The position numbers were made by a program, and so were the translations under genes. This document shows positions 1 through 8,659 of a DNA stretch of 64,000 nt, one piece after another (the stretch's first letter is position 1; each line of letters opens with the position of its first letter). The notes beneath the pieces are model-generated. The model was not told the DNA's origin. It did no database searches and saw nothing but the letters and a program-made list of their open reading frames with translations. The stretch covers positions 1,550,001 to 1,614,000 of the forward strand of contig NZ_CP009533.1 in assembly GCF_000761155.1 (NCBI RefSeq), in the 5' to 3' direction. The stretch is from Pseudomonas rhizosphaerae. Its GTDB lineage: Bacteria > Pseudomonadota > Gammaproteobacteria > Pseudomonadales > Pseudomonadaceae.

Positions 1-1
1 G

Positions 2-1213
2 GAGATTCGCGTTCTTGCCGACGAAGGCGCGCATGTCCTGTGCGCTGAGAACGGCAAAACCGTTCCCGAAGCCCTAGACGAATTCCTTGAGGCCGCCAGA
101 TATTTTGAGTATTACGGTGGTATGGCAGACAAGATCGAAGGTGTATCCATTCCACTGGGTAATGGATACATAGACTTCACTGTGTACGATCCAATGGGCG
201 TGTCACTGCAAATTGTCCCATGGAACTTCCCGGTCTCTATCTGTGCCAGAGCTCTCGCGCCGGCACTGGCTGCGGGTAATGCAGTCGTAGTGAAGTCACC
301 AGAGCTCTCGCCGCTCGGAATCTGCGTCCTCTTCGAGGCCATTGAGCGTGCAGGTCTTCCTGACGGCGCGGTGAACCTGCTTTGTGGCAGTGGTCGCGAA
401 ATCGGATCTTACCTTGCTGCTCGGCGAGAAGTGGATCAGATTGTTTTCACCGGCTCTGTTCCTACCGGACAGACCATCTTGAAACTTGCTGCAGAGAATG
501 CAACTCCCTGCGTGATGGAGCTCGGCGGGAAGTCGGCAGCCCTCGTTTTCCCGGACGCCGATCTTGACCAACTTATAGCCAGTGTACGCATGGGGATCTT
601 CTTCAACGCGGGCCAAGTGTGCTCGGCCATGTCACGATTGGTTGTTCATCGCTCGATCTACGACACTGTCGTCTCTCGCGTTGAAGATCTTGCTACGGGA
701 CTTTCTGTTGGGAACGGCGCTGACGGTAACGATCTCACTCCGGTGATCACCGCGAGACAGTTGAATCATATTCAGCAAATGTGCCAGCGTGCTCAGCAAG
801 AAGGGGCAGTACTGGTGACGGGTGGCGAAGCTTTAAGCGACAGCCAGGGCAATTTTCTGCGGCCTACTATTTTCAAAGATGTTTCCCCAGAGATGAATAT
901 CGCGCAGGAAGAAGTATTTGGGCCTGTTTTGGTCATCATGCCCTTCGACGACGAGCCTGAAGCCATCACCATCGCGAACAGCACTGCCTTCGGTTTGGTG
1001 GCGGGAGTCTTCACTCAGGATCTGAACAAGGCGATGCGGTGTGCGCGTCTTCTGCGTTCAGGCCAAGTGTTTGTCAACGAGTGGTATGCCGGCGGTATCG
1101 AGGTGCCTTTCGGTGGCGTGGGACTGTCCGGGTATGGGCGTGAACGTGGCCAGGAAGCGCTATATAGCTATGTTCGAACCAAGAACGTGGCTATCAAGGT
1201 CGCAGGTGAGTAA
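2..1213 (+). CDS. Aldehyde dehydrogenase, copy 1 (5' end outside window)
   Basis: NAD(P)-dependent aldehyde dehydrogenase, probably oxidising a semialdehyde to the acid. The reading frame is open from base 2 and the first in-frame ATG (122) is internal, because the residues before it (ending FEYYGG) align with residues about 78 onward of the complete paralogue starting at 11827. About 75 N-terminal residues are therefore missing. The catalytic Glu lies in VMELGGK and the catalytic Cys in NAGQVCSAMSR; the cofactor motif is in FTGSVPTG. It is the first visible gene of a run of four closely spaced genes (6 nt to the next), in the same order as 11827-16393, so a Rieske oxygenase gene is expected just upstream. 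The exact aldehyde is unknown. Confidence 0.93.
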   Translation, partial: EIRVLADEGAHVLCAENGKTVPEALDEFLEAARYFEYYGGMADKIEGVSIPLGNGYIDFTVYDPMGVSLQIVPWNFPVSICARALAPALAAGNAVVVKSPELSPLGICVLFEAIERAGLPDGAVNLLCGSGREIGSYLAARREVDQIVFTGSVPTGQTILKLAAENATPCVMELGGKSAALVFPDADLDQLIASVRMGIFFNAGQVCSAMSRLVVHRSIYDTVVSRVEDLATGLSVGNGADGNDLTPVITARQLNHIQQMCQRAQQEGAVLVTGGEALSDSQGNFLRPTIFKDVSPEMNIAQEEVFGPVLVIMPFDDEPEAITIANSTAFGLVAGVFTQDLNKAMRCARLLRSGQVFVNEWYAGGIEVPFGGVGLSGYGRERGQEALYSYVRTKNVAIKVAGE

Positions 1214-1219
1214 TAAGCT

Positions 1220-2638
1220 ATGAAAAAGTGGCTCTGTATTATCTGCGGCTGGATCTATGATGAGGCGGTAGGCTGGCCTGATGACGGGATCACTCCGGGC
1301 ACACGTTGGGAAGACATTCCAGATGATTGGGTATGTCCAGAGTGCAAAGTTGGTAAGGCAGATTTTGAGATGCTTGAAATCTCTGACTCGGAAACGGCTG
1401 CAATTGTGCCCATTATTGCGCCTATCGCTCATGCACCAATTCAAGCAGTCGTTGTTCAAACTCCTATGCCTATCGGTTCGACTTCGGTTGCAGAACCTAT
1501 CGTGATTATTGGTAGTGGTCACGCCGGCTATGGACTTGCTCAAGCTATCCGGAAAGCTGATCCGAATGTTGAAATCTGTGTCTTGACCAGTGAGTCCGGC
1601 CATAGGTATTACAAACCGGCCTTATCCATCGCTTTGGCACAGGATAAAGGCGCAGCACGGTTGATAGACGAGGCGCCTTTCCAAATTGAGTCGCGACTCT
1701 CGATCAGGGTCTACCCACATTGTCTTGTTGAGCGAATCGATTCGAAACAAAAGCGTATCCACACCAACTTCGGTGAGATTGGCTTTGGCAAACTTGTGAT
1801 TGCGAGTGGTGCCAGCCCCATTCGCATTCCGCTGGACGGTAGCCATGATGCGATGCTCAGCGTGAACACTCTTACTGATTATGAGTTGTTCAGGAAAAAG
1901 CTTCCAAGCGCAAAGAGCATTGCCATTCTTGGAGAAGGCTTGATTGGTTGCGAGTTCGCAAACGACCTAGCATCTGCTGGATATCAGGTACATATCATTG
2001 GATTAGGTGCGTGGCCTATGGGTCGGCTTCTACCAGAACCAGCCGGAGTTCATCTGCAGGAAAAGCTTTCGGAGCTGGGAGTGAAGTGGAGCCTAAAGAC
2101 AACCATCTCTAGCATCCAGAAGCGAGAGAACGATTTCAACATCGAGCTAGCGAATGGCGAATCTTTGATCGCCGACTTCGTACTGTCCGCTGTCGGTTTA
2201 CTTCCGAATGTCGAATTCGTACGTGAAAGCGGCATTGAGTGTGGTCGTGGCGTCAAGGTAGATGCTCGGCTCCAGACGTCGGAAAAAGACATCTATGCCA
2301 TTGGTGATTGCATTGAAATCAATGGGCAACTGCTTCCATACCTTGCGCCAATTAACGAGGGTATAAAAGCTCTTGCACGCACACTCTTGGGTGAGCCAAC
2401 AGCCGTCCACTACCCACTGATGCCTATTACCGTGAAGACGGCGTCTGCTCCATTGTCTCTTCTTCCGCCACCTGCCGGCAGCACGGGTGACTGGTATATC
2501 GACTCCCTTCAGGATGGTCTAGTGGCCAGCCATAAGGATCAGACGGGCCGAGTTACCGGGTTTGTGTTGCTTGGACGTCAAGCCCAGAAGAGCAGGACAG
2601 ATTTGCTCGCAAAATGTCAATCATTGCCTATCGGGTGA
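1220..2638 (+). CDS. Rubredoxin / rubredoxin reductase fusion, copy 1
   Basis: Single-chain electron carrier of 472 residues. Residues 1-50 are a rubredoxin domain with the four iron ligands C6, C9, C39 and C42 (CIICG and CPECK). A linker rich in Ile, Ala and Pro follows. From about residue 93 comes an FAD/NAD(P)H disulfide-reductase-type domain, with [10 protein letters not shown] for [14 protein letters not shown] for NAD(P)H and YAIGDC near the C-terminus. Known rubredoxin reductases pass electrons from NADH via FAD to rubredoxin, classically for alkane hydroxylases. Here it sits between an aldehyde dehydrogenase and an FAD oxidase, with no alkane hydroxylase nearby. I infer that it supplies electrons to the cognate Rieske oxygenase. 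The ATG start closely follows the upstream stop. Confidence 0.9.
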   Translation: MKKWLCIICGWIYDEAVGWPDDGITPGTRWEDIPDDWVCPECKVGKADFEMLEISDSETAAIVPIIAPIAHAPIQAVVVQTPMPIGSTSVAEPIVIIGSGHAGYGLAQAIRKADPNVEICVLTSESGHRYYKPALSIALAQDKGAARLIDEAPFQIESRLSIRVYPHCLVERIDSKQKRIHTNFGEIGFGKLVIASGASPIRIPLDGSHDAMLSVNTLTDYELFRKKLPSAKSIAILGEGLIGCEFANDLASAGYQVHIIGLGAWPMGRLLPEPAGVHLQEKLSELGVKWSLKTTISSIQKRENDFNIELANGESLIADFVLSAVGLLPNVEFVRESGIECGRGVKVDARLQTSEKDIYAIGDCIEINGQLLPYLAPINEGIKALARTLLGEPTAVHYPLMPITVKTASAPLSLLPPPAGSTGDWYIDSLQDGLVASHKDQTGRVTGFVLLGRQAQKSRTDLLAKCQSLPIG

Positions 2639-2648
2639 GTATAATAAA

Positions 2649-3980
2649 ATGAATAATCAAGCCATTAATTTACCCAACGATGACAGCGACTGTGGTTGGT
2701 ATGACATTCTTCCTAAGCCCACCCCTTCAAAAGTCTTGAAAGGTGAGCAGCGCGCGGACTATGTCGTGGTCGGCGCCGGTTTTGCCGGTCTTGCTGCTGC
2801 GCGACGTCTGGCAGAGTTGAAGCCAGAGGCAACGATTTTCCTAGTGGACGCTCAGCGAGTCGGATATGGGGCATCAGGCCGTAACTCTGGCTTCGTAATA
2901 GACCTTCCGCACAAGATGGCGCTGGAACATCCGGATCCGAATTTCAAACAGGCTCTGTTGCGGCTTAATCGTTCCGCGATTTCCAAGCTGGAAGGCCTGA
3001 TCAAAACTCACGACATCGACTGCCAATGGTCTCACGCCGGTAAATACCAGGGCGCTGTTGGAGAGCGTGGCGTAGCTTATCTCGAGAATTTTGTCTCGCT
3101 CATGCGAAATCTGGGGGAGCCTTTTGAGATGGTCGAGCGGGATCGTCTGCAAAAAGTACTAGGCACCTCGCACTACACCCAGGCTGTCTTCACTCCCGGC
3201 TGCTACCTCATGCAGCCAGCTGCACTTGTGCGTGGATTAGGCGACTCACTGCCGAGTAACGTTCAGCTGTTCGAAAATTCCCCTGTTACCGGTCTGCGTA
3301 AAGGCAGCAGCGGAAACTGGGTTATCGAGCTGGCGGGCGCATCAGTACAGACGAAAAATCTACTCCTGACGACGAGCATCTTCACTCAAGAGTTTGGTTA
3401 CCTCAAAAACCGCCTTCTGCCTGTGATGACGTTTGCGAGCTGGACTCGCCCTCTCACACAAGCGGAAATGGACGCCACAGGCATTACTGAAGATTGGGGG
3501 CTTACTCCGGCAGATCACGCCGGTACCACGGTTCGCATGACCAAGGATCGTCGCCTGATCATTCGAAACTCGTATCAGCACGTTCCAAAGTACGGTCAGA
3601 GTGTGAACGATGATCTGAGAGACAAGGTGCGCGCCAAACACCGAGTTTCCATGCTGCTTCGCTACCCACATCTAGCGAATGTTCCATTCACTCACACTTG
3701 GGGTGGGTCGTATGCTATCTCCCGGAACTTCACCAATTTTTTCGGGAAGTTAGATGAAGGCGTGTATGCGTCCGCATGTGACAACGGCGTTGGTGCTGCC
3801 TGGGGCACCATCGGCGGCACGTTACTGGCTGATAGCGTGGTCGGATCGGACTCATCGCTCTTGAACGATATTCGACATGTGAGCGGCATGCCTTCTCTGA
3901 ACCCTCCCGAGCCGTTTCTGGGTATGGGTGTCCGCACGCGAATCCGTTGGGCAGCATGGAACAGCCGGAGCGAGCTATGA
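2649..3980 (+). CDS. FAD-dependent amine/amino-acid oxidase (DadA/PuuB type), copy 1
   Basis: 443-residue flavoprotein of the D-amino-acid oxidase superfamily. The dinucleotide motif VVGAGFAGLAAARRL is at about residues 40-54, and ASGRNSGF at about 75-82 is typical of PuuB- and sarcosine-oxidase-like members. Such enzymes oxidise secondary or tertiary amines to imines or remove N-methyl groups. The frame is open from 2562, but ATG 2649 is chosen because it follows the previous gene's stop and matches the N-termini of the paralogues at 14694 and 26286 (each with a CGW motif near residue 15). The stop overlaps the next gene by 4 nt (ATGA), showing translational coupling. The substrate is not known; an N-methylated amino acid formed by the Rieske enzyme is the inferred candidate. 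Confidence 0.9.
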   Translation: MNNQAINLPNDDSDCGWYDILPKPTPSKVLKGEQRADYVVVGAGFAGLAAARRLAELKPEATIFLVDAQRVGYGASGRNSGFVIDLPHKMALEHPDPNFKQALLRLNRSAISKLEGLIKTHDIDCQWSHAGKYQGAVGERGVAYLENFVSLMRNLGEPFEMVERDRLQKVLGTSHYTQAVFTPGCYLMQPAALVRGLGDSLPSNVQLFENSPVTGLRKGSSGNWVIELAGASVQTKNLLLTTSIFTQEFGYLKNRLLPVMTFASWTRPLTQAEMDATGITEDWGLTPADHAGTTVRMTKDRRLIIRNSYQHVPKYGQSVNDDLRDKVRAKHRVSMLLRYPHLANVPFTHTWGGSYAISRNFTNFFGKLDEGVYASACDNGVGAAWGTIGGTLLADSVVGSDSSLLNDIRHVSGMPSLNPPEPFLGMGVRTRIRWAAWNSRSEL

Positions 3981-4342
3981 AGTCCACCACAGGCAGAACT
4001 CCGGTATATGTGGTTAATCACAAGGATCTTGAGTTCATCCATCGTGGTGGCCCACCCGGCAGTGCAAGTGTCGTCCGAGCGCTCTCTGACGATATCTCTC
4101 CGAACCTGGGTGTGGGATTTGGTAAGTGGGAAGGTGCCGAGGTTTCCTGGACTGTTCTTTATGACGAGGTGATCTTTGTCTTCGAAGGGTGTTTCACATT
4201 GAGGGCAAACGGTCAGACCTATGAAGTGCATCCTGGCCAGCTTCTCTGGATCCCCGAACATACCGTTCTTGAATACTCTGGCTATGCGACCTTCGGTTAC
4301 GTTGTTTATCCGGGCGATTGGAAACGAAAAAATTCGCTTTAA
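3977..4342 (+). CDS. EutQ-like cupin protein, copy 1
   Basis: 121-residue single-domain cupin. The region HRGGPPG...GVGF...WEGAEV, then DEVIFVFEGCF (first cupin motif) and PGQLLWIPEHT (second motif), resembles the cupin domain of ethanolamine-utilisation protein EutQ. Its biochemical role is uncertain: possibly a small metal-dependent isomerase, or a binding or sensing protein. The ATG overlaps the stop of the oxidase gene (ATGA), so the two are probably coupled. By eye about 70% of residues match copy 2 at 16019. It is the last gene of the first operon copy; the HglS-like gene follows after about 135 nt. Confidence 0.8.
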   Translation: MKSTTGRTPVYVVNHKDLEFIHRGGPPGSASVVRALSDDISPNLGVGFGKWEGAEVSWTVLYDEVIFVFEGCFTLRANGQTYEVHPGQLLWIPEHTVLEYSGYATFGYVVYPGDWKRKNSL

Positions 4343-4478
4343 CTAACCGCATACCAACGTTGGCGTCCGATTCATAACGTGGAAATTTACTCCGAGCTAA
4401 TGCGGGTATGGATCGCGATGATTTTTCCGAATAGATGTGCCTCGACTATAAACTTCAGTCGCTTGCCCAGGAGTGCTT

Positions 4479-5873
4479 ATGTCCACTAGCGCATTCAAAA
4501 ACAAAGATGAAATCCGAACACTTTTTTCTGCTGCAATGTCTGAGATGTATAAGAGTGAAGTCCCTCAATATGGAACGCTTTTGGATTTGGTGGCGTGCAT
4601 TAACAAGGGCACCATGGAACGGGATCCACGGCTTGAGCAGAACCTGAGTCTGGGCGGGGAGTTGGATCGCCTGTCCATGGAACGTCATGGTGCCATTCGT
4701 GTAGGCACACCGGGTGAGCTGTCTACATTGCGCCGTTTGTTCGCAATCATGGGAATGGAGCCTGTCGGCTACTACGATCTCGCTCCCGCCGGCGTTCCAG
4801 TCCATGCCACCGCGTTTAGGGCTGTTGAAGAAAAGTCGCTCAACAAAAGCCCGTTCCGGGTTTTCACATCGCTCCTACGGCTAGAACTCATCGATGATGC
4901 AGAACTCAGAGAAGTTGCCCAAGCCGCCCTTCAAGCCAGGAATATTTTCACCCCCAAAGTAATCGAGCTGATCCAACTCCATGAGTCCAATGGTGGGCTC
5001 ACGTTCGAACAAGCAGAGGTATTCGTTGCAGAGGCACTTGAGACCTTCAGATGGCATAGTTCGGCCACTGTCAGCCTAGAAACCTTTAACAAACTTCAGC
5101 AACAGCATCGCCTCATTGCCGACGTGGTCGCATTCAAGGGCCCACATATCAACCATCTGACACCTCGAACTCTCGATATCGATGCGGTTCAGGCCAGCAT
5201 GCCGTCCAAGGGCATCGTCCCTAAAGCTGTGATTGAAGGGCCTCCGAAGCGCAAGGTCGATATTCTCCTTCGGCAAACCAGCTTCAAAGCTCTCAACGAG
5301 CACATCGCTTTCCCGGGTGACGGTGGAGAGGTAAATGGCAGTCACTCGGCTCGGTTTGGCGAGATTGAGCAGCGAGGAGCAGCACTTACTATTAAAGGCC
5401 GTGAACTCTATGACAGGCTCTTGCTCATTGCCAAAGCCGAATTGGGTGCGCCTCCATCCGAAGTCAACGCGCACCAATATGCTGAAATTCTCCAGCGTGT
5501 GTTTCAGGATTTTCCGGACGATATCAAATCGCTGCACGACAATGATTTGGTTTTCGTCAGGTACTATCCGGCGCTCGATAAGATACCGAATTTCCAGGAT
5601 TCTGATCTGAAAGCATGGCCTCTAAAAGGCTTGATATCGGAGGGGCTGATCAAGTACAGCCCTCTTGTGTATGAGGATTTCCTTCCGGTCAGCGCTGCCG
5701 GAATTTTCCAATCCAACCTGGGTGACGAAGCTTCGGATACAGGTCTTTCTGGGTCATCCCGAAATGAGTTTGAGACTGCATTGGGCAGTGGGGTTCGTGA
5801 CGAATTTTCGTTGTATCAAGATATCCAGGCTCGGTCGTTGGATTCATCCCTAAAAGCTCTCAGGATTGTGTAG
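4479..5873 (+). CDS. hglS: DUF1338 family 2-oxoadipate dioxygenase/decarboxylase (HglS-like)
   Basis: 464 residues, the usual length of the DUF1338 (YdcJ/HglS) family. P. putida HglS is an Fe(II) enzyme that converts 2-oxoadipate plus O2 to D-2-hydroxyglutarate in lysine/2-aminoadipate catabolism. The expected metal and substrate residues are present: H70 and R74 in ERHGAIR, H226 in PHINHLTPR, and a Glu in ARFGEIEQRG (about E295). ATG 4479 is chosen because it has a good CAGGAG site; a GTG six bases upstream overlaps that site. It lies just after operon copy 1, which suggests that the pathway yields a C6 2-oxo dicarboxylate. P. putida strains normally also have a core hglS, so this would be a second, island-borne copy. 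The family is clear; the role here is inferred. Confidence 0.87.
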   Translation: MSTSAFKNKDEIRTLFSAAMSEMYKSEVPQYGTLLDLVACINKGTMERDPRLEQNLSLGGELDRLSMERHGAIRVGTPGELSTLRRLFAIMGMEPVGYYDLAPAGVPVHATAFRAVEEKSLNKSPFRVFTSLLRLELIDDAELREVAQAALQARNIFTPKVIELIQLHESNGGLTFEQAEVFVAEALETFRWHSSATVSLETFNKLQQQHRLIADVVAFKGPHINHLTPRTLDIDAVQASMPSKGIVPKAVIEGPPKRKVDILLRQTSFKALNEHIAFPGDGGEVNGSHSARFGEIEQRGAALTIKGRELYDRLLLIAKAELGAPPSEVNAHQYAEILQRVFQDFPDDIKSLHDNDLVFVRYYPALDKIPNFQDSDLKAWPLKGLISEGLIKYSPLVYEDFLPVSAAGIFQSNLGDEASDTGLSGSSRNEFETALGSGVRDEFSLYQDIQARSLDSSLKALRIV

Positions 5874-5899
5874 CGCTTTTCTGTAAAAGTTAACTCTTT

Positions 5900-5929
5900 G
5901 CGCACATCTTGGTATGTGCGCTTTTTTTT
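5900..5929 (+). terminator. Rho-independent terminator after hglS-like gene
   Basis: Perfect 8-bp stem GCGCACAT/ATGTGCGC with a 6-nt loop, followed directly by eight T residues, 26 nt after the stop codon. This ends transcription of the first catabolic operon before the yddG-like gene. Confidence 0.9.
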
Positions 5930-6053
5930 GCACCGGAGCGGTGGGATGTTGCCACGTTCGAGCCCTCCTTTGAAAAGTTCGGGACTTATGCTCAAGGTGA
6001 TAACTCGCGTGGACGTGAAGACCTGATGCATATTCAGCAGATCACAGAGCGCT

Positions 6054-6956
6054 ATGATGCGAATTAAAAGTGAGCTTGCCGCCACAACGTGTGGATTAGT
6101 GGCTATTATTTTGTGGAGCACCGCCGCAGGATTGATTCGAAGTGTCAGTGAAATCTTCGGCCCATTGGGTGGTGCCGCGATGATTTACACATTGGGCGCA
6201 ATCCTGCTTGTTTGCTTGCTGGGAAAACCTCGCCTTCGTTCGATATCAAAGCTTTATCTATTCTTGGGCAGTGCCCTATTTGTCGCTTATGAGGTGTGTC
6301 TTTCACTTGCTCTGGGATTTGCCAGCAACCGTACTCAGGCAATCGAGCTTGGCGTGGTGAACTACCTATGGCCATGCCTCACCGTTGTTCTAGCGATCAT
6401 CATGAATGGCCAAAAGGCGCGGTGGATCATCATTCCTGGTACTGCTATCGCTCTCTTTGGCATTTTATGGGTAGTCAGTGGGGATGGTTTGTCATTGCTA
6501 GGCATCATCGCAAACGTTCAGTCAAACCCGCTTAGCTACAGCCTCGCACTAGGCTGCGGGATTACGTTCGCCTTGTATTGCAACGTTACTCGGCGGTATG
6601 CGAACGGGCAAAATCTGGTGGGGTTATTCTTCGTCTTGACCGCAATTGTGCTTTGGCTGAAATATCTGTTCAGCAGCGAGATGATTCCAGCAATCAGCTT
6701 GGGTGGCAGCCTTGAGCTTGTAGCCGCTGCTGTCGCAATGGCTGGCGGCTACGCGCTCTGGAACATCGGCATCTTACGCGGAAATATGACCTTGCTGGCC
6801 ACCGCATCCTACCTCGCCCCCGTGCTGGCGTCGGCATTTGCTGCAGTATGGTTAGGAGCCGTGCTGAACATGCAGTTTTGGCAGGGGGCAGTGCTAGTTA
6901 CAGCAGGATCGCTAATCTGTTGGCAAGCTACTCGACAGCGTGATGATTCAGTATGA
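6054..6956 (+). CDS. yddG: YddG-like DMT-superfamily exporter, copy 1
   Basis: 300-residue inner-membrane protein with about ten hydrophobic segments. It matches E. coli YddG, the aromatic amino acid exporter, along its whole length as I remember that sequence: near the N-terminus (LWSTAAGLIR), in the middle (ELGVVNYLWPCLTV, NGQKARW) and at the end (YALWNIGILRGN, FWQGA). ATG 6054 is followed by a second ATG three bases later, and no strong ribosome site separates them. A paralogue lies at 32876-33802. Two copies in a catabolic island suggest export of a pathway intermediate or overflow amino acid, but the substrate is not shown by the sequence. Confidence 0.85.
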   Translation: MMRIKSELAATTCGLVAIILWSTAAGLIRSVSEIFGPLGGAAMIYTLGAILLVCLLGKPRLRSISKLYLFLGSALFVAYEVCLSLALGFASNRTQAIELGVVNYLWPCLTVVLAIIMNGQKARWIIIPGTAIALFGILWVVSGDGLSLLGIIANVQSNPLSYSLALGCGITFALYCNVTRRYANGQNLVGLFFVLTAIVLWLKYLFSSEMIPAISLGGSLELVAAAVAMAGGYALWNIGILRGNMTLLATASYLAPVLASAFAAVWLGAVLNMQFWQGAVLVTAGSLICWQATRQRDDSV

Positions 6957-7088
6957 GCGCCGGGTGTTTGGAGCTTTATATGACGGTAGCATCTGAATAA
7001 TTCCAGCGTTTTGGTTATCGAGAACGGCCTCGCCACACAGTGCTCAAAGTTCCACCGAGCATTGCTGTGGTGTTTGTTCCATGTATTT

Positions 7089-7590
7089 TTAATCCGGGAA
7101 CGGTAGGGACAGCAGCCAAGCACTGAAGGTCGCAAGCGCTGGCAAATGTTGATAGCGTGTGGCATACGCAAGGTAGTATTTGCGATCGCTTTCCATCGGG
7201 TCGAACAGTGCTATCAGCGCTCCGGATTTGAGTTCGTCCTGCACCAGAATGTCAGGAACAAGCCCGATACCAATGCCCACTGATACGGCCTGAATGAGGT
7301 GGGCAGTGAGCTCGAAACCTGGGCCGGTACGCATACTTCTATGACCAAGGTTGTAGCGGTCAAACCAATCAGACCACGCATTGGGTCGAGAGACGACATT
7401 CAACAAAACATGATCAACAACGTGCGCTGGTGACATAGCGCGAAAATCCGTTAGCGCCGCAGGGCTCGCTATAATGACCAGTTTTTCTTTGAGTAACAGA
7501 TGCGAAATATAGCCTGGCCAGTCAGGCTGTCACAGTCATTGAAGAGCAAATCAAACTCCACTCGAGGGCATATAGATCTCATTACAATTG
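7089..7590 (-). pseudogene. LysR-family regulator remnant (effector domain only)
   Basis: The minus strand encodes the C-terminal half of a GcvA-type LysR regulator, including VGIGIGLVPDIL and ending at a stop near 7089. The homology extends upstream of the apparent ATG at 7436 (ISHLLLKEKLVIIASP, then FRAMSPAH). Just before that it needs a frame change to continue into RVEFDLLFND, with a stop codon in between. The helix-turn-helix domain is missing, and at about 7590 the homology switches abruptly to an endonuclease I remnant. The gene is therefore truncated and frameshifted and should not make a functional regulator. Confidence 0.8.
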
Positions 7591-7629
7591 GAACTTCGCA
7601 TCATGACGCATTGCCGAGCGCGACATCCG

Positions 7630-8013
7630 TCTGTAGAGGTTGAAAAAGTCTGCCTTCATCGCGCGGAACACCGGATCACCGTCCACGCAATTCTCGCGAC
7701 CACCGTTCTGCCAAAATTGCCGTTGGTGGTGTCCAGGCTGGAACTAAGTGTTCCCACTCAGTGCGCTCTGATCGAGTTTCTTGTTTTCTCGCCTTGAGTC
7801 CACACGACTTAGCATCGATACGGCCACCTAATTTACCTACCCCACGTCCACTTGCAGCCACAGTACAACTCGCCAAAGGCACTGTTCGCTTGGTCGAAAT
7901 AGATTTTTTGCTTGGCGATGACCTTGGCTTCGGAAAAAGTTGATGGCGGGCTTGAGAAGGCGGAGGTGGTGATCGAGAGGGCTAGCGCTACTACCCCAGA
8001 GCAGTTTTTTCAT
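7630..8013 (-). pseudogene. Endonuclease I (EndA-like) remnant
   Basis: A decayed copy of the intact gene at 36395-37360. Reading the minus strand from ATG 8013, a frame shift is needed to reach PPSTFSEAKVIAKQKIYFDQ and ELYCGCKWTW, another to reach GGRIDAKSCGLKARKQETR and WEHLVPAW, and another to reach [19 protein letters not shown], where homology stops. Each segment matches the intact protein in order, so at least three indels have inactivated it, and the C-terminal half is gone. It abuts the LysR remnant, so this stretch is a junction of two deletions or rearrangements. Confidence 0.85.
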
Positions 8014-8659
8014 TCGGCAGCTTAAGCAATTTTGAGGGAGCGCATTATACGCACGACTTCATGGCACGCCTTGAGAACGAGACGGTGGGTTGCCGCGAAC
8101 GAGCCGGTAGTTGGGATCAAGCGGAGCCACTCTTTGCTGGCGTCCGTGCATTGGTACTTGATCCGCGATCATGAGTTATTTTGATGGCAGTGCAGCGCGC
8201 TTCGCGGAAAATTCTCGATAGGAAATAGAGCCCCAGACATCAGTCGAGCCCCAGCCACCATTATTGCGCGCGTGTCTCGATGAGTTCACCGCATGCTTAC
8301 GAGAGTGTGGCGTTATCTATCGCTTATCCATACTTAAACTGAGAATATGGGTGGGGCGATAATGCCAACTAAAGCGTCGTGCTGGATACGTTCTTGAATG
8401 ATCTGAGTCTTGAGGATTTCAAACAGGAACGGCGTGTTGGGTTTATGAAGTGTCCGCTTGGAAGGCTGGGGCTGGTGCCCACTCCGATATTAGTGTGCAT
8501 CATCTCTTGGCTCCATGAGGCTAGGTGGGGCTTTCCCGAACGGATGCGCCAACTAATATCTGTTGCATCCCTGCGATGCCTTAGCATTGTTCAATACAAG
8601 CGCTTGGAGCGCCACCGTAAGGATTATACGGGTGGCGCTCAATCACGATCGCTATTGTT
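8014..8659. other. Gene-poor gap between endonuclease remnant and BCCT gene
   Basis: I see no convincing gene here. An open frame at 8379-8861 runs into the BCCT gene on the opposite strand and has no recognisable motif. The first 60 bases resemble the leader of the intact endonuclease gene near 37.4 kb (GCATT-TACG-GCACG), consistent with a decayed copy. A hairpin lies near the right end. Confidence 0.5.
8607..8640 (-). terminator. Hairpin downstream of BCCT transporter gene
   Basis: A 10-bp perfect stem GAGCGCCACC/GGTGGCGCTC separated by 14 nt lies 20 nt beyond the stop of the BCCT gene on its strand. No long T run follows, so termination is likely but not certain. Confidence 0.5.

Noticed and set aside
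6960..7090. Possible promoter or small RNA between the first yddG-like gene and the LysR relic
   Set aside because: No clear promoter, hairpin with T run or conserved structure visible.
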